Assembly: GCA_905221605.1 (NCBI GenBank)
Contig: CAJNDS010000108.1
Location: 1 to 64,000, forward strand
DNA length: 64,000 nt
DNA from: Symbiodinium natans
Lineage: Eukaryota > Sar > Dinophyceae > Suessiales > Symbiodiniaceae
Reading direction: 5' to 3'
The translations under genes and the position numbers were made by a program. Below, one piece after another: positions 55,931 to 64,000 of this stretch (position 1 is the first letter of the stretch; every line of letters begins with the position of its first letter). The notes under the pieces are model-generated. The model was not told where the DNA came from. It made no database searches and saw nothing but the letters and a program-made list of their open reading frames with translations.

Positions 55931-58620
55931 GGGGGGGGTTGGGGGGGGGCGGGGAGAGGGGGGGGGGTGGGAGAAGAGGGCGCGGGATGGCTTCGACTGC
56001 CCCTGATCCTGGCTTGGCTTTGGGCCTGGGAGGAGGATTTGGAGGGGGGTGCCTGTTCTCACAACCTATACACCTTCGGCCCGAACCCTGGGCGGATATG
56101 CAGGTAAGGACTGCCGACCTCCGGTGCCAACATGTCACGTAAGCCGCACCACCACGAGCCTGGGGAACAACTTGAAGGCAGTGAGCCCTCCACAACGAAT
56201 CCCAAAGCATGTTTGCATGTGGGGCGCCACTAGACGATGAAGCAAGCAGCATGCCTGTCAACTCAGGCTAGCTCCCCTGAATCTGCCGGGGCCTCGGCCA
56301 TCCAGGTGGCCTATGGTGGCCTCAGCTTCTGACCTCCAAGGTTCCCCCCCAGGTGCCGCTTAGGTTCGATTCAATGTGCACAAGGGCAGTAGGGGCCAAA
56401 GGCTTCGACTCGCATTAGCTCAGCAATCCTAGGCCCGCAGTGATTGCGAGCCGAGATGCGATCATTCTACAGATCACGGCCGTGGCGCCCTCCTGAATTG
56501 CGCTCAGCTGCGGGGTGACATGCTGTGAGTATGCGACCTGTTTAGAGGTCTTGTTTCCTCTTTGCAGCCTGAAGTCGCTGCGATCCCAGATGCTGTGCTT
56601 TGATGTGTCGCGCTTGGTCAGCAAGACGATTCATGATGGGCAGGCTGGCCCCGCTCGCAAAGTTTTCTTTGCTGGGCGTGCCTCCACCTGAGTGCATCTG
56701 CAATCATCTGCAATCATCTGCAGATGCCGCGCTTTCGTGCTCTGCGGCCCAGGCTCAGCAACTTCTACATATGCACCTTCGTGGTGTTGCGCTGCTTGGA
56801 CCACTCCTACCAGAAGGCGGTGCCCAAAGCGTGAAAGAGGTAAAAAGAGGTAAGCATGAACTCAGTGAACTCCAGGGTTCTGTCTTGTGCAGTTCCTCGC
56901 CAGGGCGGCGCTTTGCTGGCTGCAGCACCAGCTGCACCAAAGTGCGTCTCCCAAGGGTGCTGAACGCTCTGCTCAGATGCTGATAGACTCTGCCAAAGCG
57001 AGGTTCGACATGGCGGCGGGCGCATGGCACGCACACCTGGGCCCAGGTGTGCGGGGAACCTCTGAGCTGGAGCATCGCCGGCATCGGCTGCTGATTGATA
57101 TGTGATTGATATGTGCAAGGGTGCCATGGCATGGAGGTCTCAGCGTCTTGCTGAGCATCCTGGCAACAGCATTTCTGGCGCACTACAATGCTCTCTCCTT
57201 GGACTTTTGTGAGCGTGGTCTGAGAGAGGACAGAATGCTGTGGAACAGCTTTGATCAGGCACCGCTGTTCCTGGAGCAGCTCGCTCCGGACCCGAAGACG
57301 GGAAAGAAGGACAGCTACCATTCCGTAATTCTGCACCTCCTTGTATCTCCTTGTGTCTCCTTGTTCTGTTTCGGAATGGGGCCTGCGCGGAGGATAAGCG
57401 CTTCGTCGTGGTGTCAGTCCTGGGGTTCTGCACTGCAGGCTTGAATGCATCTTCCCGCATTTCCCATGATTATCGGCCGGGGTTGGGGAGGAGGCAGGCC
57501 CCACAATTGATCCCTGGGACCCCTAAGCAGTTATGCGGCCCCCCAAACTTGACCTTTAAAAAGGGCGGGCCCGTACTCAAAAGGCGCATACAGTAACAAG
57601 CATCAAGCCTTCGAATTATGCTTGGCATCATCCTTCGCCTCCTTGTCGAGGCCTCATCTTCAGCTTGGTGATGGTAGGAGGCGCGGAGCACAGTGTAGCA
57701 GAGGAGTGCACTTGCGAGCACTTGTGAACTTTGGAGAACTTGGGAAAGCAGGCTTTCTAACATTTGGCAGCTCCTGCATGGGCCTCATCCTCAACAACTA
57801 TGCTGCCATGGACAGCCGTGGCCTCAGAAACGTGTCGATGTCGGCCAGGAACTTTGTGGAAACGTGTTGATGCGCCTGCATGTGCCTAAATGGGGGTTTC
57901 CCATATTGAACCTACTATTTGGGGGGCTATACTCGGGGTCCCCTGTTTTCGTAAACCCCCAAGTGCTTCCCCGGACTTGCAGGTCTAGCTCTCCTCGCTC
58001 GGGCAGCGATCGTGTTGTCCCTGGTCCCACCCTCAGCTTGGCCCGCAAAGCCCTGTCGTTTCGGGGCCCCTGCTGCTGTGCAGGTCACTGCTTATCCACT
58101 GGTCTTCCTCAGCTTGCGCAAGCAGGCAGTGACTTCAGTCAGCTGGTCATACGCAGACTTCTCTGCATAGCCACGAAAGGGAGCGTCCGCACAACAGGGA
58201 AAAATTGGGGCGCAGAGCCCTCAGCTCTTAAAAGGTCTTGGAGATCCTTGGAGATAAAGGAGACGATCTCGCCCAAAGGCCCAGGCGCGATTTCTCTCCT
58301 TTGACACGCTCGCTTCGGCTGTCCAAGATTAACATATCAAAGGTGTTAATATCTAACGCATATATATATATATATAGATATTAACTATGATATATATATA
58401 TATATGTGTTTGTGTTGTATGTACATTTGAGTTGATACTACTCCTTGCAACCTCAAGCAGAGTCATGCACTGCAGGTTGATGACGATCTCCTTGCTGGCA
58501 GGCTACATGCACCTGCCACTGCATGACGGAGTACGGGCTTTGCAGCAGAACAATTGCAGCATCGCATCAGGCATCACTGCGGTGGCACTGAAGCTCGCCT
58601 CCTAGGAACGATGCTGCTAC
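53941..58620 (+). CDS. Amino acid/auxin permease (AAAP family), multi-exon
   Basis: This is a multi-helix membrane transporter of the AAAP (SLC36/38-like) family, which moves amino acids across plasma or organelle membranes. Exons found: 53941-54018, 54106 onward, about 55085-55151, 55223-55286, 55671 to about 55728, 56644-56677, about 56893-56945, 57137-57189, 57259-57309, 57393-57438, 57752-57843, 58084 to about 58125. Exon lengths and phases agree over the last six joins. Introns are GC-AG five times, GA-AG once and GT-AG once, all followed by G. The N-terminus and the final helix are not placed with certainty; an exon near 58440-58605 is possible. No stop breaks any of the joined exons. 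Confidence 0.85.
55085..55728 (+). CDS. AAAP permease exons: helices 2-4 region
   Basis: Exon to 55151 reads SSEVLIAQACEATGESTYT; 55223-55286 reads VWARSIGERTKLVPAVACLA; 55671 onward reads AAIGCIAFSMILGDCIS. Introns 55152-55222 and 55287-55670 are GC-AG. The run EACxATGxxxY, IGERT and SMILGD is typical of alveolate AAAP proteins. Confidence 0.87.
55855..55975. repeat. Long poly-G tract
   Basis: About 120 bases are nearly pure G with few T, C and A interruptions. It lies in the unresolved interval between permease exons, so it is probably intronic. Confidence 0.95.
56644..56945 (+). CDS. AAAP permease exons: central segment
   Basis: 56644-56677 reads LAPLAKFSLLG, a conserved central helix. 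About 56893-56945 reads VPRQGGALLAAAPAAPK, matching the Gly/Ala-rich loop that usually follows. The exon or exons between them are not resolved. Confidence 0.65.
57137..57843 (+). CDS. AAAP permease exons: helices 7-9
   Basis: 57137-57189 reads LSVLLSILATAFLAHYN. 57259-57309 reads APLFLEQLAPDPKTGKK. 57393-57438 reads DKRFVVVSVLGFCTA. 57752-57843 reads FLTFGSSCMGLILNNYAAMD. Introns are 57190-57258 (GC), 57310-57392 (GA) and 57439-57751 (GC). Phases fit exactly (53, 51, 46 and 92 bases). AHYNAP and FLTFG...LILNNY are family hallmarks. Confidence 0.92.
58084..58125 (+). CDS. AAAP permease exon: helix 10
   Basis: After TGTGCAG the frame reads VTAYPLVFLSLRKQA, matching the YPLxFxxLR motif. It joins to 57843 through a GC-AG intron (57844-58083). 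The donor at the 3' side is not settled. Confidence 0.8.
58340..58405. repeat. TA microsatellite pair
   Basis: Two TATATA tracts (58360-58379 and 58390-58405) flank GATATTAACTATGA. Confidence 0.85.
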
Positions 58621-61600
58621 CAGCCACAGGATGATGTAACATCATGGGCCGCTGTGTTCTGGATGCCGTTGTAGGAGTAGTCAGTGGTCTGTGATGTTGC
58701 AAAGTACGCATTGGCCTAAACTTTGTGGCATGCCTGCCCAGAAAGTCCGTTGTCAAGCTTGTCCGGCCACATGCTTTTGATGCCCTCCTGTGCCGAGGTT
58801 GCGAAATCTTGGAGTCGTTGCCGCGCAGCTCGTCAGCATTTGGGACCGAAGGCAGCAATTTGACCGATGATTTGGTAGTTGGCCATTTTGCCCGCTTGAC
58901 CCGCGACCAAGGCTAGCCGGCGCTAGCCTGGGCACGTTTCTCGTGTATGTTGCATCCTGAGTTCAGTTGAGCGGCAGAACACGGGCTCCCGAGAGGCAGG
59001 CTTTCGACGTTGTAGCAGGCAGTGGTATATGAGCACCAGTAGCCTGCATACAGCAGCTCTGTGATTCCATGAGCTGAGGTGGCCCCTGCTCTCATGGTGA
59101 TGGGAGCGAGACGGCGGGGACTGACCGAACGACCCGAGGCAGGATCAATAGAGGATTGCGTGCGCCACTGGTGGTATTCTTAAGATGTGGGCGCCTGAAG
59201 GGTGCTGTTGGACTGCTTGCGCGCGCTACGCAGATTTTCTTGGTGCCCTTGCCTCGAGTTGCGACAGCCGAGATGATTCAAAGGATCAGGTGTTGAAGCT
59301 GCGCGAGCTTGCGTCAGCCATTCCTAAGGCCTTTGGGCCTTGGACTTGGAGTGATTGGTTGCATCCAATGCCTGAAGTGAAGCTGCGGCAACGTCCAGTA
59401 TCGTTTAGACCTAATGAGTTGGAAGTGGTTGTGCAAGAAGCATGCTGCTACCACAAAGAGCTTCAAGCAAGAAAAAAAAGGTGAGTGGGTGACGGTGCCG
59501 TGCACACGATATGACCATGATAGGTTCTCTGCTCATCTTGTAGACACTTCTGCGCCCCTCCTTCTGCCACAGTGCTCAAAGACTCTTGCCCGGTCAGCGG
59601 CATTGGCCAGATGACAGAGGCTTGCTAGTTGCATGACAATGCCTGGCAGAGCTGTGTTTGTGTTGCAAGGTTTCTTGGAGCAAGTGGGACTTCAGCAGCT
59701 TGGATACTGCTGGATCAAGCAAGGCACATGCGAGATCATCACAACTCTCCCAGAAGCAAGTGCTCGCCCCAAGGCACAGAAAGAGTACTTGCCAGGTGGA
59801 TGGCATCCAGGATCCCATCGGGTACAAGATGACTATGGACATCGGGCATTCGTTGTTTGTGTATCGGGATCCAGTGTGACTTGTTGTGTATGCTTGCTGC
59901 AGACATCAGGACGACAGCGGCGGTGCTGCCGGAAAGAACAAGTCTAAGACTGCAAATCAGGCTCGCAGATCTCATCATGCAGCAGTGAGCTTTGCAGAGG
60001 TGCAAGTGATGCCGACATTTTAGATGTTCCTGAAACGACCGGCTGCAGAGGAGCTTCTAGAAAAGAAGGCATGGGAGGTGGCGGTTGCACCTATCCAGTC
60101 TGCTCTAAGCTTGGCTTGCGACACTGCTGCGCAGGAAGTCAGTTTATGTATCCGTTTTTGGACTCAGGTCGGCATGAATCTCTTCATGCTCTGGATGAGT
60201 GGGTCAGCTCTGGCATGCGACCCTCCACATCCCTCCGCCAGCACGTGTGCAACACAGCGCTGACAGCGGTCTACCTTCGTGTGCTTCGCCATTGCCAGGT
60301 CATCCCCAGGAATCTTCACAGTTATGATTTTGGGGCCACTTGGACGTTGAGTGTGGTAAGCAATGTTCGGCGTGATGAGCGACGTGCACGCGGCTAGAAC
60401 CCGTGAAGCTCCTGGTTATCAGCTCAACTTGAAAGCCATCTCGGCTGCCTACAGTGTGACGATAGTCAGAACTCGGCGGGCAGTGTTGCCATTGAATCGG
60501 TTTTGGTTCCGAAGTCCAGGTTCTGTCCTGCGGCTCTGTCGCCCAGGTATTGCTTGACCTCCATCGTTGGGCAGTTCACCAAAGCAAATGCAGCCTTCCA
60601 GAACTTCAAAACAATTGACACAACACTGCAGGCAGGGCTCGCTGAGTCGTATGAGCGGATCGAGGGGAGTGCCGAGCAACTTGTGGCAATGCGTGTGCTT
60701 CTTTTCGTGCTTGATCGACACGCTGCTTGCAGTGGCTCGCCTACCTTGCACTTTGCTCGGTGTCCTTGGCCTACCTCCTGTGCGCCTCAGTGCTGACATC
60801 GTCGGTTTGAGACATTTTGAGACCATCCTGGCAGTGCGAAGAGGTACCATATGGCTGGGATGGGCCTGCTGCCGAACTCTTCCGGCGACTGGTACGCGAC
60901 CAAGAAGTTGAAGACAGAGCCGACCAGTGCATCCGCGCGCTGCTGCGCATTTTGTCCATTGGCAATCACATGCCGCATGCTTGTGCTTGGAGACACGAGT
61001 CCGTTCGTACAGAGTTACATAAGACATGTCTCGGTGGAAAGGAACATCCAAACAGGCTGCCAAGAAAGAAAGAAAGAGGGAGGGAGAGAGAGTGCGTCGC
61101 TGGTGCAGAGCGGGCTCCTCTCAATCAGACTTCTCTGCTAATTTGTGCCTCTGTATCCGTTCTTCAGCTTTGTTGCGCAAGCTTTTTAGACTGCTTTGCG
61201 CCGAGGATTGCATTGATTCCCAACGTGGAGGTCATCGAGACAGCAGGCCCGCAGACCACCGGCAGAGTCAGAATTCTGCAGAGTCAGTGCATGTCATGGG
61301 CAAGACATCTCAAGGTGGGGTCTTGAAATGAGAGCCCGGTGCGCCCGGTTCGACATTTTGTTTCACCAAATCCGTGGGATGTACTATGATGTGCTACAGG
61401 ACCAGGACATCGTTGCATCGTAGCAAGAAAGGATCCGATTCATGGCTGGATTTCATTTCATTCTGCTGTCAATGATCCCATGTGTTGGGCCCTTCTCCCA
61501 CCAAGTGGCTTGCGCCTCTTCAGCTTGTCCAACAGCGGGCCAGGGAGGTGGGGGGAGGCGAGTGAGTGCTCGCAGCCTTTGCGTGATATCCTGCTTCAAA

Positions 61601-64000
61601 ACTACGGGCAACAGGCAACATTGGTGCAGCGTCAAATCCTGGCTGAATGTGTCGTTGCCGTGGCTGCCACGGCATGCCCGGGCTTTTTTCATGCCCAACC
61701 TCCAAAAGTTTAGTTCGCCAACAGAAACATAGCCAGAGAAGCCAAACCAGGGCGAAGTCTACTTTTGTCACTTTCAGGTTTACATGAAACCGCTGAAAGC
61801 CCATGACCGTCCAACATGGCTCAAATGAGGTTTGGCTATGTTATACATGCACAATTGGTTGCATCTTTGCAGTTTCAGCCTGCAGTTTGTAGGTAGGCAG
61901 CTGCGGCACAGGCTTGCAGCTTCATGCAGTTTGCTGTAGCAGTAGCAGCTTTGCAGATACCAGCAGATCATTGAGGAGTGCAGCTTTAGACATTCTTGTG
62001 CGGAAGAGGCATGTCGCACATGGCTTGGCTGCATGGCTTCAAGGTTGCTGCCAGGCGAAACTGCCACTGTTGTAACCTTGACTTTTATGACGGTTTGCGG
62101 AGCTTGGACGAGGTGGCTCTGCCGAGCGAGGGTTTTTTTTTCGTAGCACCATCCACAAGCCGTGTCCCACGAGATGCATGCTCTTTCGAACCCTCACACA
62201 AACGTTGAAATCAACAGCAGCTCGGGGGACTGCAAAGTCGAAAGCCATACGGACTGAAAGAGAGGCACGTCGACGCAAAACCTCCAGCATGTCGCCCCAA
62301 AGCTCCACAGCTGACATCCGGATCGTACTGGTAGCACCCTTCACTTGCAAGCGGGACATGACTCCTGAACCTTCAAACCATGTTAAGCTCTTGTTAATCC
62401 TGGGCAGCGGAAGCTTCGGAGCCCCTAAAGCCCCGAACTTCAAGGACCCAGAAGAGTTGTTCAGTTTCCCTTCGTCATGGTTCTTGCCTTCCCAGGCAGG
62501 GTACAAAGATCGGAACCCGGCAGCGACAGTGACTCTGATCATGCAGGAGTCCTCAGGGTGCTAGACGTAAGCACTGCGTCAGGAGGCTTTGCTGTCATGT
62601 GAAACTGAGCCTGGAGGAGGCATCCGCGATGTACCCGCCATCACACGCTGTGCACGAAGCGCAGCTTGGAAGCACTCAGGCTTTGCAGACCTTTTAAAAA
62701 TGAAGTTCCAGCAGCGTCTTGCTGCAGGATGACATCCTCGGTGCACCGACGAACACTCAGCATGCCAAGGGTGCTAGCAGTGCAGCAACACCGTGCTGAA
62801 AAGCATGTGATATGTAGTCAACCGTTGTTGGTGAAGCAAGCAGCGCATGCTGATTCAGGATTTTCGTGCCTGGTGAGTGCAGGACAAGTCGCCCGAAGCC
62901 GAGATCAGTAGGAACACAAAACGTCAGAAGACTACGATGACTACAAGACTACAAGTTCTGTAGAGCGAATGAAGAGAAGCGCATCATCGAGGATCTCCTC
63001 GAAAGCAGTCCTTGCCGATCTCTCCCGCCAGCAGCCCAGGTGTTTTACATCTTTTCTTACTCGGGAGCGCGGGTTTAGGGTTTATGGGCGCTGCGGCGCA
63101 GGTATTTTAAGGCTTTGTTTGTTGTTTGTTTTTTTGTTAAAGCTTTTGGGCGCCTGGGAGTCTAGGGGTTCCGGGTTCAAGGCGACGTTAGGGTCCCCTG
63201 CTTGGCTACCCCCCGCCCCTTCGCCTTCGAACGCCTCAGACGTCCGCAGGTCCGCTCTGCCAGAAATCTCTCACCCAGGCCCGGCCTGCTTGTGCTCTGC
63301 ATGCGGGGGTTCACGAAAATTCGGGACCCCTAATATAGACCCCTGAATAGTAGGATTCCCTTATAGGAAGGACCCAAAGTTCAAAGTAAGGTACCCCGAA
63401 TTTCGGAAACCTCCACATGACATCTGGGTTTTAGGGTTTAGGGTTTAGGGGCACTGCTTTGGCCTCGCCCATGCAGATGTGCACCTTGGCCAGGCGACTG
63501 TGGACCAACTCCCATGGTAGCAGCTCAGAGGCCCAGTGCCCACTTGCCAAACTCCAAACGCTATAGACGTCAAATATACATATATATATATATGTATGTA
63601 TTTGTGTATATATATGTGTATGTATGATATCAGACATTTTCAGGCCAACTTTTATGTACTCTGTCATTGCAGGCGAATCTGGAACTGCCAGCCCCGTGGC
63701 CAAAAGTTGATGAGTAGAGCTTCTTTTGTGTTGCGCAAGCACGCGTGAGGCCTTCGACTGTTAGATGGTGATGGGAATAGTGAATTTGCCAGTCTGTCAG
63801 GCTTCAACCAGAACCTATTTCAGCTCTCCGGGTTCTTTGTGGGAGGCCCTCGGGTCACCGTCAGTCTCAGTTCAAGCCCTACGAGTAGCGACGCGACGCT
63901 TCATGTCGAAAGGCATCGCCGCGGAGTCCTCAGAAGGCATCTTTTCGGCCACAGCCTTGGGCGGCACCCTCGGTAGTTCGGGGAGCTCTGCACTCAGTCC
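58621..64000. other. Unassigned region with exon-like open pieces
   Basis: Plus-strand pieces that look like coding helices include 59270-59480 (KLRELASAIPKAFGPWTWSD), 60024-60150 (MFLKRPAAEELLEKKAWEVA), 60560-60690 (FTKANAAFQNFKTIDTTLQA), 60840-60960 (FRRLVRDQEVEDRADQCIRA) and 61560-61690 (LRDILLQNYGQQATLVQRQI). They may be exons of one or more genes, but I recognise no family. 62178-62564 is a 128-codon frame without motif. Short TTTAGGG runs lie at 63071-63084 and 63428-63450, and a TA tract at 63577-63592. Nothing clear is seen after 63750. Confidence 0.4.

Noticed and set aside
61063-61110. Arg/Glu/Lys-rich segment KKERKREGERVR as a nuclear signal
   Set aside because: It is a short GAAAGAAAGAGGGAGGGAGAGAG purine tract; the charge is a by-product of composition.
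1-64000. Dinoflagellate spliced-leader relic (CCGTAGCCATTTTGGCTCAAG type)
   Set aside because: I looked for the GCCATTTTGGCTCAAG core upstream of the genes and did not find a convincing match by eye.
1-64000. CRISPR array, rRNA genes or bacterial operons
   Set aside because: Repeat spacing, splice-site structure and codon context are eukaryotic; no repeat-spacer pattern or rRNA core sequence was seen.

Overview
The window reads as nuclear DNA of a dinoflagellate, probably Symbiodiniaceae-like. Three recognisable genes are cut into many exons of about 25-90 bases. When exons are joined so that the protein family pattern is kept, the introns begin mostly with GC or GA, seldom GT, and always end AG with G as the next exon base. 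That splice-site usage is known from dinoflagellates. Plant-type telomere-like TTTAGGG runs are scattered through introns and intergenic DNA, and microsatellites and homopolymer tracts are abundant. Every recognised gene lies on the + strand, as expected for the long unidirectional gene clusters of these genomes.

Layout. 1-4.65 kb is repeat DNA: a 55-base satellite, a duplicated pyrimidine-rich block, a G/C-run hairpin and telomere-like arrays. 4.65-10.2 kb has no gene I recognise. About 10.18-20.8 kb holds a calcium-dependent protein kinase (CDPK-like) gene whose kinase domain can be followed motif by motif, followed by degenerate and intact EF-hands; a mobile-element-like ORF lies in one of its introns (about 14.0-15.5 kb). 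About 22.6-25.6 kb holds an MFS transporter of the SV2/sugar-transporter type. 27,349-31,297 is a complete-looking DNA transposon with 40-base terminal inverted repeats and an 8-base target duplication; it carries an IS1595/Merlin-type DDE transposase and a second gene with a P-loop ATPase signature. 31.3-43 kb is mostly unassigned, with a few plausible exons near 37-38.8 kb. 44.3-50 kb holds exons of coiled-coil modules followed by low-complexity repeat exons (EYAAP, SPVRG/SPIRG). 53.9-58.6 kb is an amino acid/auxin permease (AAAP) gene with at least ten exons. 58.7-64 kb has open exon-like pieces without an assignment.

The three housekeeping-type genes (kinase, MFS transporter, amino acid permease) have no evident joint pathway. 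The most unusual object is the two-gene transposon. A second possible mobile family is a pair of elements with related ends at about 33.87-34.38 kb and 50.36-51.36 kb. All family assignments were made from motif recognition without database searches; exon boundaries were deduced by hand.
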